Assembly: GCF_025717675.1 (NCBI RefSeq)
Contig: NZ_JAJIRT010000002.1
Span: forward strand, 1-64,000
DNA length: 64,000 nucleotides
Source: Paucibacter sp. DJ2R-2
Lineage (GTDB): Bacteria > Pseudomonadota > Gammaproteobacteria > Burkholderiales > Burkholderiaceae_C
Direction: 5' to 3'
The notes below the pieces were generated by a model. That model had not been told where the DNA came from. It made no database searches and worked only from the letters and a program-made list of their open reading frames with translations. The position numbers and the translations under genes were made by a program. This document shows positions 1 through 9,508 of this stretch, piece after piece (the stretch's first letter is position 1; each line of letters begins with the position of its first letter).

Positions 1-111
1 TCAGCACTCATCTTCAAACGCCCACGCTTATCGGCTGTTAATTTTTAAAGAACCAAGAGAACCGAAGCTCATCTTGCCGCCATCAACTTGCGTCAACAGC
101 ACAGAAGCGAG
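1..111 (-). other. rRNA operon leader with boxA-like antitermination region; 16S gene lies off the left edge
   Basis: Read on the minus strand, positions about 60-1 give a boxA-like TTCTTTAAAAATT tract followed by AACAGCCGATAAGCGTG, the form seen directly before 16S rRNA genes in Burkholderiales. The transcript runs leftwards out of the window, so no mature 16S sequence is visible here. The assignment rests on this leader and on the strong promoter just upstream of it. Confidence 0.75.
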
Positions 112-141
112 ATTATGACTGATTTTCTTAATACTCGTCAA
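112..141 (-). promoter_or_regulatory. Probable rRNA P1 promoter
   Basis: On the minus strand TTGACG (136-141) is followed after 18 bp by CATAAT (112-117), close to the sigma-70 consensus. The region upstream of the -35 (about 142-175) is A+T-rich, as expected for an UP element. Transcription would start near 105 and run into the boxA-containing leader. Confidence 0.7.
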
Positions 142-327
142 GCAGTTTGCTTGATTTGTTTTGAATCTCAATTCCAATCGAATCGCTTCGATCCCCACCG
201 CACACAGCAGCGAGACTCTTTCGAATCCAGCAGCACAACCACCAGAAGCAGTCTTTGCGAGCAGCGAAGCCCTCTACTGTAGCACAGGAATTTTCGGCTC
301 TGCAAAGAAAATCTGAAGCGGAAGTGA

Positions 328-348
328 GGCCGCCTGAACTCGGCGGCC
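328..348 (-). terminator. GC hairpin after tctA
   Basis: GGCCGCC (328-334) and GGCGGCC (342-348) form a 7-bp perfect stem with a 7-nt loop, 50 nt beyond the tctA stop. No T run follows directly on the minus strand, so this is a weak or factor-dependent terminator candidate that separates tctBA from the rRNA promoter. Confidence 0.35.
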
Positions 349-399
349 GCCAGTTCGCGCTGGCCTTGGTCAGGCGAAGCGCTCCTGAGCCCTCTTCAG

Positions 400-1908
400 T
401 CAGTCTTCCTGAAAGGCCTCTTCGCGCTTGCTCTTGATCGACGGCAACATCACCACAACGACCATCAGCAGCGCCGCAATCAACAGCCCCGCTGAAAGTG
501 GACGCGACATGAAGGTGGTCCAGTCCCCTCGTGAAAGGAGCAAGGCCCGGCGCAGGTTCTCTTCCATCATGGGACCCAAGATGAAACCCAGCAGCAGAGG
601 CGCCGGTTCACAGCTGAGCTTGTAGAAGAGATAGCCCACGACGGCGAATCCTGCGGTCACAAAAACGTCAAAGCTGTTGTTGTTCAGCGTGTAGGAGCCG
701 ATGCAGCAGAAGGTGACGATGGCCGGAAACAGGAATCGATAGGGCACGGTCAGCAGCTTGATCCAGATGCCGATCAGGGGTAAGTTCAAGATGATCAGCA
801 TCAGATTGCCGACCCACATGGAGGCAATCAAACCCCAGAAGAGCTCCGGATTGCTGCTCATCACTTGTGGGCCTGGCTGAATGCCCTTGATGGTCATGGC
901 GCCGACCATCAAGGCCATCACGGCATTCGGAGGAATGCCCAAAGTCAGCATGGGAATGAAACTGGTCTGAGCGCCGGCATTGTTGGCAGCCTCAGGGCCG
1001 GCCACGCCTTGAATGGCTCCACGGCCAAACGGAACCCGGGGATTGCGAGCGACCTTCTTTTCCAGGGTGTAGGCGGCAAACGATGCCAGCAAAGCACCGC
1101 CGCCTGGCAGCACGCCAAGAATTGAACCAAGTGCAGTGCCACGGATCACCGAAGGCCAAGCTTCCTGGAAGTCCTGTTTGGTGGGCCACAGGCCTTTCAC
1201 GTCCTTGGTGAACACTTCACGGTGCTCGGCCGGCTTGCCGAGGTTAGAGATGATTTCTCCGAAGCCGAAGATGCCCATGGCAATGACCACGAAGCCCAGC
1301 CCGTCGGTCAGTTCCGGAATATCGAATGAGAACCGGGGCGTACCTGAAATCACGTCGGTGTTGATCTGGCCAAGCAGCAGGCCCAGCAAGATCATGGCGA
1401 TTGCTTTCAGCAGAGAGCCCGATGCCAGTACCACCGCACCGATCAAGCCGAGCACCATCAGCGAGAAGTACTCTGCCGGCCCGAACTTGAAGGCCAATTC
1501 GGTCAATGGCGGAGCGAAGGCAGCAATGATGACGGTGCCAACGCAACCGGCGAAGAATGAACCGAGGCCAGCTGCCGCCAAGGCCGCGCCCGCCCTGCCC
1601 TGCCGGGCCATTTGGTAGCCGTCGATGGCGGTGACCACCGAGCTGGACTCACCGGGCACATTGATCAAAATCGCTGTGGTCGAGCCACCGTACTGAGCGC
1701 CGTAGTAGATACCGGCCAGCATGATCAGAGCCGGTGTCGCGTCCAAGGCATAGATGGAGGGCAGCAACATGGCAATGGTGGCCACCGGGCCGAGGCCAGG
1801 CAAGACGCCAATCAAGGTGCCCAGCAAGGCGCCACCAAAGGCGTAGAGCAGATTCTGCAGAGTCAGGGCCGTGTGAAAGCCGAGCGCGAGATTGTTGAGC
1901 AAGTCCAT
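400..1908 (-). CDS. tctA: Tripartite tricarboxylate transporter large permease TctA
   Basis: This is the 502-residue large membrane subunit of a TTT-family secondary carrier, which imports carboxylates handed over by a periplasmic TctC protein. It shows the expected polytopic profile and the family signatures GVLPGLGPVATIAMLLP near residue 40 and YGAQYGGSTTAILINVPGE near residue 70. A second, internally repeated GSILGVLPGGGALLASF lies in the second half. Its length is normal for TctA. It follows tctB with a 10-nt gap, so the two are one operon. No tctC is present beside them, and the substrate cannot be told from the sequence. Confidence 0.93.
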   Translation of the reverse strand: MDLLNNLALGFHTALTLQNLLYAFGGALLGTLIGVLPGLGPVATIAMLLPSIYALDATPALIMLAGIYYGAQYGGSTTAILINVPGESSSVVTAIDGYQMARQGRAGAALAAAGLGSFFAGCVGTVIIAAFAPPLTELAFKFGPAEYFSLMVLGLIGAVVLASGSLLKAIAMILLGLLLGQINTDVISGTPRFSFDIPELTDGLGFVVIAMGIFGFGEIISNLGKPAEHREVFTKDVKGLWPTKQDFQEAWPSVIRGTALGSILGVLPGGGALLASFAAYTLEKKVARNPRVPFGRGAIQGVAGPEAANNAGAQTSFIPMLTLGIPPNAVMALMVGAMTIKGIQPGPQVMSSNPELFWGLIASMWVGNLMLIILNLPLIGIWIKLLTVPYRFLFPAIVTFCCIGSYTLNNNSFDVFVTAGFAVVGYLFYKLSCEPAPLLLGFILGPMMEENLRRALLLSRGDWTTFMSRPLSAGLLIAALLMVVVVMLPSIKSKREEAFQED

Positions 1909-1918
1909 GCGTCAGCCC

Positions 1919-2383
1919 TCAGTTGCCGAAAATGACGGGCCACACCGGAATCACCAGCTTCAAGCCCCAGACAAAAATCACCCAGCTTCCCAGGGTCAGC
2001 ACCACGCTATTCAGAAGGGCATCGCGCCAACGAAACTCATCACCGGCCGCCGCAGCGAGGGTCACGACCATGGGCAAGGTCATGGCCAGACCCAGTCTCG
2101 GCAAGCACAGGCCGAACAAGACAATCGCTGCCGTGATGACCAGCAAGGGGCGCCAGGCGATCGCACCGATGGGGTCGCCCCCTTCGGATTCAATCGTCAA
2201 AGCCTTGAACAGGACCAAGGCACCCAGCAAGGCAAGCAGCACGCCCAGCCCAAACGGGAAGTAGCCCGGCCCAGGCCGCGCGGAGGAGCCAAAGCTGTAT
2301 TCCGTGGAAGCCCAGGCGAACGTCAGCCCGAGCAACACGAACATCAAGCCGGAGAAGAAGTCTCTTTGACTCTTGATCTTCAT
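1919..2383 (-). CDS. tctB: Tripartite tricarboxylate transporter small permease TctB
   Basis: This 154-residue protein has four predicted transmembrane helices and the usual size of the small TTT permease subunit. It starts with MKIKSQRDFFSGLMFVLLG, typical of the family, and carries a conserved GPGYFPFGLG segment near residue 38. It lies immediately upstream of tctA, with which it forms the membrane complex. The expected third partner, the periplasmic binding protein TctC, is not encoded on either side. It is probably encoded elsewhere, as is common in Burkholderiales, which carry many unlinked TctC paralogues. Confidence 0.9.
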   Translation of the reverse strand: MKIKSQRDFFSGLMFVLLGLTFAWASTEYSFGSSARPGPGYFPFGLGVLLALLGALVLFKALTIESEGGDPIGAIAWRPLLVITAAIVLFGLCLPRLGLAMTLPMVVTLAAAAGDEFRWRDALLNSVVLTLGSWVIFVWGLKLVIPVWPVIFGN

Positions 2384-2508
2384 GGGTGCGCCCTCTATTG
2401 ATTCTGTCGATGACGGGCGATTCTAGGCAGCGCCATCCCGGCTCGGCCTGTGGGTTACACGTAATCTCGACAGACTGTGCCGCTGCGCGATTCAAGCGCG
2501 CGGCTGGC

Positions 2509-4356
2509 TCAGGTCTGCCACTGCGGCGTGCTGCGCAGGATTTCTTCCAGCGTGGTCACACCTTCTGCCACCTTCATCGCCCCAGCCAGTCGCAGGGGTC
2601 GCAGGCCCTCTTGCATGGCCTGGCGCCGCAGCGCCGAGATATCGGGGGTCGGGTGAAGATGGGCCTTGACCGCTTCTCCCACCGTCAAGAGCTCGTACAG
2701 ACCCGCCCGGCCTCGGTAGCCCGTGTTCCGGCATTCCAGGCAACCGACCGGCTTGTAGGGCTTGACGCCGCCATTCATGCGCCAGTGCTTGAGCATGTCA
2801 TTCAAGGTGTCGCGGGTGACACTGGGGTCGGGCACCTTGCAGTGATTGCACAAGGTGCGCACCAGGCGCTGGGCCAGCACGCCGATCACCGTGGCGCTGA
2901 TCAAATAGGAAGGCACGCCCAGATCCGTCAAGCGCGTGATGGCTGCGGCGGCGTCGTTGGTGTGCAGGGTGCTGAACACCAAGTGCCCCGTCAGCGCCGC
3001 CTGAATCGCCATCTCGGCCGTGGCCAGATCGCGGATTTCGCCGACCATGATGATGTCCGGGTCCTGGCGCATCAAGGCCCGCAAGCCCTCGGAAAAACCG
3101 AAATCCAGTGCGCTTTGCACCTGGGTCTGGTTGAAGGCGGGCTCGATCATTTCGATCGGATCCTCAATCGTGCAGACATTCACCTCCTCCGTCGCCAGGC
3201 GCTTGAGTGTGGAGTACAGGGTCGTGGTCTTGCCGCTGCCGGTCGGGCCGGTCACCAAGATGATGCCGTGCGGCTGGGTCACCAGCTTTTCCCAGCGCTC
3301 GTTGTCGTGGCTGGAAAAACCCAGCATGGACAAGTCCTTGACCGCGGTGTCCGGGTCGAAGATCCGCATCACCATCTTTTCGCCAAAGGCCGTGGGCAGC
3401 GTCGACAGACGCATTTCCACCTCATCGCCCGCCGGGTTGCGCGTCTTGATGCGGCCGTCCAGCGGCCGGCGGCGCTCCACCACGTCCATGCGACCGAGCA
3501 GCTTGATGCGCGAGGTCATCGCGCTCATCACCGTGGGCGGTAGCTGGTAAACGGTGTGCAGCACCCCATCGATGCGGAAACGAATCACGCCCATCTCGCG
3601 GCGCGGCTCCAGATGGATGTCACTGGCGCGCTGGTCGAAGGCGTACTGCCAGAGCCAGTCCACCACCTGCACAACGCCCTGGTCGTTGGCATCGAGCTGC
3701 TTGTTGCTGCGGCCTAGTTCTACCAGCTGCTCGAAGCTAGCCACTTGGCTGGACTCGCCTGCCTTGGCCGCGGCGCGCACCGAACGGGCCAGCGTGAAGA
3801 ACTCGGTCGTGTAGCGCGCAATCTCCAGCGGGTTGGCCACCACCAGCTTGATGGGCTTGCGCACATGGGCCTCGATCTGCGCCACCCAGCTGGTGTCGAA
3901 AGGCTCCGAGGTCGCGATGGTCACATCATTGATACCCACCAACAAAGGCAGACAGCGCTTGGCCTCGGCATAGCCGACCGACATCACATCGGACACCCGG
4001 CCCACATCGACCTTGAGCGGGTCGATGCGCAGGTAAGGCAGCTTGGCACGCTCGGCCAGCCACTCGGACAGCGCGTCGACATCGAGCGGCTTGCCATTGC
4101 TGAGCCGACTCAAACCGCCATGCCCCAAGCGCACCAGCGGGTGCAGGGAGCTGTCCCCGGCTGCGAAACGGGCCTCGGTGCGCAGCACCTGTTCGTCATC
4201 GATCAAGCCATCGTCGCGCAGCCAATGCAGCAAGGCACGCCACTCGAGCCGTCCTTCGGCAGGAAGAGCGGCCGAGGCAGCGGCGGCAGAAGCAGAAGTA
4301 GAGGATGCGCTGGTCTTGGACTTGGCACTCATGGCGATGGGTCGCTCCGCGCTCAT
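2509..4356 (-). CDS. GspE/PulE-family secretion or pilus ATPase
   Basis: This is a hexameric traffic ATPase of the type II secretion / type IV pilus class. After a Ser/Ala-rich N-terminus and an MshEN-like N-domain come the Walker A segment GPTGSGKTTTLYS (about residue 370), an Asp box (TIEDPIEMIEP), Walker B/His-box region (DPDIIMVGEIRD, STLHTND) and a zinc tetracysteine region (CNHC ... CLECRNTGYRGR). I take the start whose ATG overlaps the upstream TGA (ATGA, 4353-4356). An ATG at 4332 is an alternative and has a distant GGAG. No gsp or pil genes surround it, so it is an orphan ATPase whose partner machine lies elsewhere. Confidence 0.85.
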   Translation of the reverse strand: MSAERPIAMSAKSKTSASSTSASAAAASAALPAEGRLEWRALLHWLRDDGLIDDEQVLRTEARFAAGDSSLHPLVRLGHGGLSRLSNGKPLDVDALSEWLAERAKLPYLRIDPLKVDVGRVSDVMSVGYAEAKRCLPLLVGINDVTIATSEPFDTSWVAQIEAHVRKPIKLVVANPLEIARYTTEFFTLARSVRAAAKAGESSQVASFEQLVELGRSNKQLDANDQGVVQVVDWLWQYAFDQRASDIHLEPRREMGVIRFRIDGVLHTVYQLPPTVMSAMTSRIKLLGRMDVVERRRPLDGRIKTRNPAGDEVEMRLSTLPTAFGEKMVMRIFDPDTAVKDLSMLGFSSHDNERWEKLVTQPHGIILVTGPTGSGKTTTLYSTLKRLATEEVNVCTIEDPIEMIEPAFNQTQVQSALDFGFSEGLRALMRQDPDIIMVGEIRDLATAEMAIQAALTGHLVFSTLHTNDAAAAITRLTDLGVPSYLISATVIGVLAQRLVRTLCNHCKVPDPSVTRDTLNDMLKHWRMNGGVKPYKPVGCLECRNTGYRGRAGLYELLTVGEAVKAHLHPTPDISALRRQAMQEGLRPLRLAGAMKVAEGVTTLEEILRSTPQWQT

Positions 4357-5162
4357 TGGGGGTTGAGAATGCTCAAAGGCAGGGGCCGCACCATGCGCAG
4401 CCATTTGCGCGCCGGCAGCTCGAACAGCGACTCGATATTAGCCGCTCGGCACTCCAATTCCTCACGATCCGGCACCACCACGCCGCGCGCCGCCACCAGC
4501 ACAGTGTTGCCCTCCTTGGTCGGCGTCAGGCTCCAGACCTGGTCCGAGCCGAAGATGGCCGCCACACGCCGCGCGCTGGCGGCAAAGCTGGCGTCGCGGC
4601 CGAAGAGATTCACCGTCATCAGGCCACCGTCGACCAGCAGGCCATGGCAATGGCGGTAGAAGTCTTCATCGTCCAGCACCGGGCCGGCGGCCTCGTGGTC
4701 GTAGAGGTCAATGTTGAGCACATCGACCGTTTGCAAATGCTCCGGGTTCGCCACCCACTGACCGGCGTCCTCATTGATCACCGTCAGGCGCTTGTCGTCC
4801 TCGGGCAGGTGGAACCACATGCGGCAGGCCTGGATCACCGTGGGATTCAGCTCCACGGCCGTGGTCTTCATGCGCAGCACCTTGTGGCAAAAGCGGGTGA
4901 TGGCCCCCGCCCCCAGGCCCAGCTGCAGGGCGTGGCCGCTGCGCAGCTCGGCGCTCGGGCGCCAGAGCATCCAGGCCATCATGCGCTGGATGTACTCCAG
5001 CTCCAGATGCTGGGGCTTGCGGATGCGCATCGCGCCCTGCACCCAGATGGAATCGAGGTGCAGAAAACGCACTCCGTCGAACTCCGACATGGTGGCTGGC
5101 GCCCAGGGCATGGCGCCGGTCTTGGATTTGCTGTTGGTCTTGGACTTGTTGGAAAGGCTCAT
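4353..5162 (-). CDS. Spermidine synthase-like methyltransferase-fold protein
   Basis: A 269-residue protein of the polyamine aminopropyltransferase (SpeE-like) superfamily. It has the nucleotide-binding GLGAGAITRFCHK motif near residue 83, an acidic TAVELNP strand end, and NIDLYDHEAAGP near residue 150, in the place of the catalytic aspartates. It lacks the N-terminal beta-domain of true SpeE. The role could therefore be aminopropyl transfer or another SAM-dependent reaction, so I give no symbol. Its stop overlaps the start of the GspE-like gene, indicating translational coupling. This pairing is common in Burkholderiales, but the functional link is unknown. Confidence 0.75.
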   Translation of the reverse strand: MSLSNKSKTNSKSKTGAMPWAPATMSEFDGVRFLHLDSIWVQGAMRIRKPQHLELEYIQRMMAWMLWRPSAELRSGHALQLGLGAGAITRFCHKVLRMKTTAVELNPTVIQACRMWFHLPEDDKRLTVINEDAGQWVANPEHLQTVDVLNIDLYDHEAAGPVLDDEDFYRHCHGLLVDGGLMTVNLFGRDASFAASARRVAAIFGSDQVWSLTPTKEGNTVLVAARGVVVPDREELECRAANIESLFELPARKWLRMVRPLPLSILNPQ

Positions 5163-5165
5163 GCC

Positions 5166-5705
5166 TCAAGTGTCGCCCATGGCCGCCTGCAGCGAAGGCC
5201 CGAGCTGGGCCCAGACGGCCAGCTTCTTCGCATAGCTCAGGGTGTAGGCCGGACTGGACGAGGGCAAGGCATGGATGCGCCAGCGCCCCGCTTGATCACC
5301 CAGCTGGCGCAGGCCCAAGCGCGCGGCCGTGCCGCCGTTGAAGGCGATGGCGCGCAGGCGTGGCAGGCGCGCCGCGATCAAGCCCAGCAGATCGCTGGCC
5401 TCTGGGTTGCGAATGTCGCTGTCCAAGCTGCCGCGCCGCTGCGTCGTCTGGATCACATCCCACAGCCCCACGCCAGCCTGCTGCAAGAGCGCCAGCCGCT
5501 CGGCATAACCGGCCGACGCCAGGGCCAGGCCCAGCGATTCGCCGAGCAGGCGCCAGAATTGGTTCTGCGGGTGGCCGTAATAGGCCTGCGCCTGCAGCGA
5601 GGCCACGCCGGGAAAGCTGCCCAACACCAGCAGCCGGGTGTCGGCGAACACATGGGGTGCCAGGCCTTGCAGGCGCGGCACTGACTTGCTGTCCATCTCA
5701 GCCAT
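5166..5705 (-). CDS. DNA-deoxyinosine (hypoxanthine-DNA) glycosylase
   Basis: A uracil-DNA-glycosylase-fold base-excision repair enzyme expected to remove hypoxanthine arising from adenine deamination. The family signature LVLGSFPGVASL and the following YYGHPQNQFWRLL are present near residues 20-45, with LWDVIQTTQRRGSLDSDI and a C-terminal LPSSSPA typical of this group. Three close starts exist. I chose the ATG at 5705, which overlaps the tatD stop (ATGGCTGA); the ATG at 5696 is equally possible. It is translationally coupled to tatD upstream and ends 3 nt before the SpeE-like gene. Confidence 0.85.
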   Translation of the reverse strand: MAEMDSKSVPRLQGLAPHVFADTRLLVLGSFPGVASLQAQAYYGHPQNQFWRLLGESLGLALASAGYAERLALLQQAGVGLWDVIQTTQRRGSLDSDIRNPEASDLLGLIAARLPRLRAIAFNGGTAARLGLRQLGDQAGRWRIHALPSSSPAYTLSYAKKLAVWAQLGPSLQAAMGDT

Positions 5706-6522
5706 GCGCGGGCAAAGCCAAGCGCGGCAAGGCTGCGCGCACATTGGCGCTGGTGATGGCCGCCGTCTCGGCCAGGCTCCAGCCGCGCAGCGCGGCCAAG
5801 CTCTCGGCGATACGTGGCAGCTCGGCCGGCTCGTTGCGACCCGTGGCCTCGCCGGCCGCGCGCTGCTCCGCCGTCTTGTAGAGCCAGTGTGGCGGGATGT
5901 CGGGCGCGTCGGTCTCCAGCACCAGGCTGTCGGCCGGCAGCTCGGCCGCCAGGCGGCGGATCTGCTGTGAGCGCTCGAAAGTCAGCGTGCCGCCAAAGCC
6001 CAGCTTGAAGCCCAGATCCACGAAAGCCTGGGCCTGCTGCGCGCTGCCGTTGAAGGCATGGGCGATACCGCCGGATACCGGCAGGCGCCGCAGCCCGGCA
6101 AGCAACTGGTCGGCACTGCGACGCACATGCAGCAGCACCGGCAGCTCAAAACGCCGCGCCAGCTTGAGCTGCTCCAGATAGAAAAAGCGCTGCCGCTCGG
6201 CATCCAGGCCGGGCACAAAGAAATCCAGGCCGATCTCGCCGATGGCCACCAGGCGCGGGTCGCCGTGGTGACGCGCCAATTGCTCGGCCAGCAGGGTCAG
6301 GTCTTGCTCGCTGGCTTTTTGCATCACATACAGCGGATGGATGCCCAGGGCGTAGACAAAACCGTGGGCATGGGCCAGTTCGCGCACCGTGTCGAAATCA
6401 AAGGCGGCCACCGCCGGCAGCACGATCTGCTGCACACCGGCCGCGCGAGCACGCGCCACCACGGCGGCACGGTCGCCATCAAACTCGGGCGCGTCGAGGT
6501 GGCAGTGGCTGTCAATCCACAT
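5698..6522 (-). CDS. tatD: TatD-family metal-dependent hydrolase
   Basis: A 274-residue amidohydrolase-fold TIM barrel, probably a metal-dependent DNase. The N-terminal IDSHCHLD gives the HxH metal ligands. Further signatures are the GEIGLDFF segment, LHVRRS (a metal ligand His), GGIAHAFNGS and the C-terminal LETDAPDIPP with the catalytic aspartate. Length is normal. It lies in a minus-strand repair and housekeeping string, overlapping the hypoxanthine-DNA glycosylase gene, which makes a joint role in DNA maintenance plausible. I use the symbol for the family; TatD, YcfH and YjjV paralogues cannot be separated here. Confidence 0.88.
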   Translation of the reverse strand: MWIDSHCHLDAPEFDGDRAAVVARARAAGVQQIVLPAVAAFDFDTVRELAHAHGFVYALGIHPLYVMQKASEQDLTLLAEQLARHHGDPRLVAIGEIGLDFFVPGLDAERQRFFYLEQLKLARRFELPVLLHVRRSADQLLAGLRRLPVSGGIAHAFNGSAQQAQAFVDLGFKLGFGGTLTFERSQQIRRLAAELPADSLVLETDAPDIPPHWLYKTAEQRAAGEATGRNEPAELPRIAESLAALRGWSLAETAAITSANVRAALPRLALPAHG

Positions 6523-6549
6523 GCCAAGGTCTCCGCGAACGGTGAACGA

Positions 6550-7416
6550 TCAGCGGAACACCACCGTGCGGCGGCCGTTCAGCAAGATGCGGTGCTCGGC
6601 ATGCCACTGGATAGCGCGCGCCAGGGTCACGCACTCGGTGTCGCGGCCGATGGCCACCAGCTGCTCGGGCGGCAGGCTGTGGTCGATGCGAGCGACCTCT
6701 TGCTCGATGATGGGGCCTTCGTCCAGGTCCGAGGTCACGTAATGCGCGGTCGCGCCGATCAGCTTGACGCCGCGCTCATAGGCCTGGTGGTAGGGCTTGG
6801 CGCCCTTGAAGCTGGGCAGGAAGCTGTGGTGAATGTTGATGGCCCGGCCCGACAAATCACGGCAGAGCTCGGGCGAGAGGATCTGCATATAGCGAGCCAG
6901 CACCACCAGATCGATCTGGTTCTCGGCCATCACCTCGCGGATCTTGCGCTCCTGGGCCTGCTTCTGCTCCGCGCTCGAGTTCAGCAGCGGGAAGTGGTGA
7001 AAAGGAATGTTGTGCGAGGCCGCGAGTTGGTAGAAATCGCGGTGGTTGGAGACGATGGCCGGAATCTCGATCGGCAGATGCCCGGTCTGCACACGGAACA
7101 GCAGGTCGTTGAGGCAGTGGCCCAGTTTGGACACCAGCAGCAGCACGCGGGTCTTGGCCGAGCGCGCCACCAGCTCCCAGTCCATCTGCAGGCGTTCGGC
7201 CAGGGGCTGGAAAGCCGCTTGCAGCACCGCAGCTTCGGTCAGCGCCGCGCACTCGAACTCGATGCGCATGAAAAAGCGCTGGTGGTCGGCATCGCCATGC
7301 TGGGCCGAGGTCAGGATGTTGCCGCCCTGCTCCAGCAGAAAACCGGTCACGGCATGGACGATGCCGGCGCGGTCCGGGCAGCTGAGCTTGAGGATGAAGC
7401 GGTTGTCTTGGCTCAT
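6550..7416 (-). CDS. purU: Formyltetrahydrofolate deformylase
   Basis: Hydrolyses 10-formyl-THF to formate and THF, balancing the one-carbon pool and supplying formate for PurT. The protein has an N-terminal ACT domain (LKLSCPDRAGIVHAVTGFL) followed by the formyltransferase catalytic domain with GNHRDFYQLAA-like (SNHRDF) and the INIHHSFLPSFKGAKPYHQA signature near residue 195, including the catalytic HxSLLP/HHSFLP histidine. The aspartate in ATAHYVTSDLDEGPII is also present. I take the ATG at 7416; a GTG two codons upstream exists. The gene is about 290 codons, as usual. Confidence 0.95.
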   Translation of the reverse strand: MSQDNRFILKLSCPDRAGIVHAVTGFLLEQGGNILTSAQHGDADHQRFFMRIEFECAALTEAAVLQAAFQPLAERLQMDWELVARSAKTRVLLLVSKLGHCLNDLLFRVQTGHLPIEIPAIVSNHRDFYQLAASHNIPFHHFPLLNSSAEQKQAQERKIREVMAENQIDLVVLARYMQILSPELCRDLSGRAINIHHSFLPSFKGAKPYHQAYERGVKLIGATAHYVTSDLDEGPIIEQEVARIDHSLPPEQLVAIGRDTECVTLARAIQWHAEHRILLNGRRTVVFR

Positions 7417-7458
7417 GGTCACTCGTGAGAACAGGGAAACAAGGGAAAAGGAGAAGGG

Positions 7459-8157
7459 TCAGGCCAAGGCCGGCTGCATGGTGCCGCCGACCAGGCTCAG
7501 CTGCTGCTGGCATTGCGCGGCGAGCGTCTGATCATGGGTCACCAGCACAAAGGCCGTGCCCAGCTCGCGGGCCGTGGCCAGCATCAGCTCGAACACCGCT
7601 TGTGCGGTGCTGCGGTCGAGGTTGCCGGTGGGCTCATCGGCCAGCACACAGGCCGGCTCGGTCACCAAGGCGCGGGCAATCGCCACGCGCTGGCGCTCGC
7701 CGCCCGAAAGCTCCGCCGGCCGGTGCGCCAGGCGTGCGCCCAGGCCCACACGCTGCAGCATGGCCGCCGCGCGGGCCCGCGCCTGCTCCTGGGTCTGGCG
7801 GCGGATGCGCAAGGGCATGGCCACATTGTCCAGGGCGCTGAACTCGGGCAGCAGATGGTGGAACTGGTAGACAAAGCCCAGATGCTGGTTGCGCCAGCGG
7901 CCCAGCTCGGGCTCGCCCATCTCGGCCAGGTTGCGGCCCATCAGGCTCACGCGGCCGGTGCTGGGTTTGTCCAGGCCACCGAGCAAATGCAGCAAGGTGG
8001 ACTTGCCCGAGCCCGAGGCACCGACGATGGCCAGGGTCTGGCCGCGGCGCACCTGCAGGTCCACGCCTGAAAGCACCTGCACATCGAGATCGCCTTCGCT
8101 GAAGCGGCGGCTCAGGCCCCGCCCTTCCAGAATCAAGGACGATGAAGGATCACTCAT
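7459..8157 (-). CDS. lolD: Lipoprotein-releasing ABC transporter ATP-binding protein LolD
   Basis: The ATPase of the LolCDE complex, which extracts outer-membrane lipoproteins from the inner membrane and passes them to LolA. It has Walker [21 protein letters not shown] (about residue 46), the Lol-type [17 protein letters not shown] segment after the Q-loop, the ABC signature [16 protein letters not shown] and Walker [12 protein letters not shown]. The gene overlaps the end of the upstream permease by 8 nt, so both are co-translated. Length (232 aa) is typical. Confidence 0.95.
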   Translation of the reverse strand: MSDPSSSLILEGRGLSRRFSEGDLDVQVLSGVDLQVRRGQTLAIVGASGSGKSTLLHLLGGLDKPSTGRVSLMGRNLAEMGEPELGRWRNQHLGFVYQFHHLLPEFSALDNVAMPLRIRRQTQEQARARAAAMLQRVGLGARLAHRPAELSGGERQRVAIARALVTEPACVLADEPTGNLDRSTAQAVFELMLATARELGTAFVLVTHDQTLAAQCQQQLSLVGGTMQPALA

Positions 8158-9406
8158 AGCGCAGCGCCTCAGCGGGTTGAACGCGGCTGGCGCGCCAGCT
8201 CGGATACAAGGTGGCCAGGAAGGCCAGGATCAAGGACGTCACGCCAATGGGCACGATATCGCCCCACTGCGGGTCGCTGGGCATGCGGCTGATCAGATAA
8301 ATGCTGCCGGGCAAGAAGCTGACATTGAGCAAGCGCTCGATGGCCGGCACGATCACATCGATATTGAAAGCCACCAGCAGGCCCAGGCCGACACCGGACA
8401 GGGTGCCGATCACGCCCGAGGCGGCGCCCTGCACCATGAAGATACCCATGATGGAACGCGGGCTGGCGCCCAGGGTGCGCAGGATGGCGATGTCGGCCTG
8501 CTTGTCGGTCACCGTCATCACCAGGGTCGAGACCAGGTTGAAGGCCGCCACCGCGACGATCAGTGTGAGGATGATGCTCATCATGCGTTTCTCGACCACG
8601 ACCGCATCAAAGTAATTGGCGTTGGTCCGTGTCCAATCCCTCACGTAATACTCCGGGCCCAAATTTCGGCCGAGTTCTGCAGCGACTTCGCGCGCCTGCA
8701 AAGCGTCTCGGATTTTCAACTGCACGCCCGTCGGGCCTTCGACCTGGAAGAAGCGCGCCGCATCGTCGACATGGATCAGCGCCATGCCGGTGTCGTACTC
8801 GTAGTGCCCGGCATGAAAGGTGCCGACCAGGGTGAACTGTTTGAGCCGCGGCGCTACACCGGCAGGCGTGACCTGGCCGTTGGGCGCCACCAAGGTGATC
8901 TTGTCGCCCTCGCGCACGCCCAGGGCACGCGCCAGCTCGGAGCCGAGCAAGATGCCCCACTCGCCCGCGCGCAGGCGCGCCAGCGGCCCGTCCTTCAGCT
9001 CGGCCGCCAGCGGCGTGACCGTGGCCTCCTCGGCCGGCGAGATGCCGCGCACCATGGCACCGCGCATGTCCGCGCCACGGGCGATCAAGGCCTGGGCGGC
9101 AATGAAGGGAGCCGCGCCGATCACGGCCGGGTTCTGTTTCGCCTGTGCGGCGGTGGCCTGCCAGTCGGGCAAGGCCTGACCCTGGTAAGACTGCAGCTCA
9201 ATATGGGCGATCACCGAGAGCATGCGGTCGCGCACTTCCTTCTGGAAGCCGTTCATCACCGAGAGCACGATGATCAACGCCGCCACCCCAAGCGCAATGC
9301 CCAGCATGGACACCCCGGAGATGAAGGAAATGAAGCGGTTGCGCCGCCCTCCCCGCCCGGCCCGCGTGTAACGCCAGCCGATTTGCAATTCATAAGGCCA
9401 ATTCAT
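8150..9406 (-). CDS. lolC: Lipoprotein-releasing ABC transporter permease LolC/LolE
   Basis: This is the 418-residue inner-membrane permease of the lipoprotein-release system. The N-terminus [14 protein letters not shown] and [21 protein letters not shown] (first transmembrane helix) are diagnostic. A large periplasmic domain follows, then three C-terminal helices ([20 protein letters not shown] onward) and a FtsX-like domain. I chose the ATG at 9406 because the family begins right there; an upstream in-frame ATG would add 15 unrelated residues. With a single permease gene next to lolD, this is the LolC/E-merged form found in many betaproteobacteria. Confidence 0.92.
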   Translation of the reverse strand: MNWPYELQIGWRYTRAGRGGRRNRFISFISGVSMLGIALGVAALIIVLSVMNGFQKEVRDRMLSVIAHIELQSYQGQALPDWQATAAQAKQNPAVIGAAPFIAAQALIARGADMRGAMVRGISPAEEATVTPLAAELKDGPLARLRAGEWGILLGSELARALGVREGDKITLVAPNGQVTPAGVAPRLKQFTLVGTFHAGHYEYDTGMALIHVDDAARFFQVEGPTGVQLKIRDALQAREVAAELGRNLGPEYYVRDWTRTNANYFDAVVVEKRMMSIILTLIVAVAAFNLVSTLVMTVTDKQADIAILRTLGASPRSIMGIFMVQGAASGVIGTLSGVGLGLLVAFNIDVIVPAIERLLNVSFLPGSIYLISRMPSDPQWGDIVPIGVTSLILAFLATLYPSWRASRVQPAEALRYE

Positions 9407-9457
9407 GGCCGCGATGCTAACCGAGGGCCTGAGCCGCTCCGGCGCCGGCAAAGAAAA

Positions 9458-9485
9458 ACCCGCCGGGCTGCAAAGCCGGGCGGGT
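9458..9485 (-). terminator. Intrinsic terminator after the PEP-CTERM gene
   Basis: ACCCGCCGGGCT (9458-9469) pairs with AGCCGGGCGGGT (9474-9485) around a 4-nt loop with one mismatch. On the minus strand it is followed by TTTTCTTT. It lies between the PEP-CTERM gene and lolC and would stop readthrough into the lol operon. Confidence 0.8.
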
Positions 9486-9508
9486 CAGATCGAAGCCGAG
9501 AAGAACGA

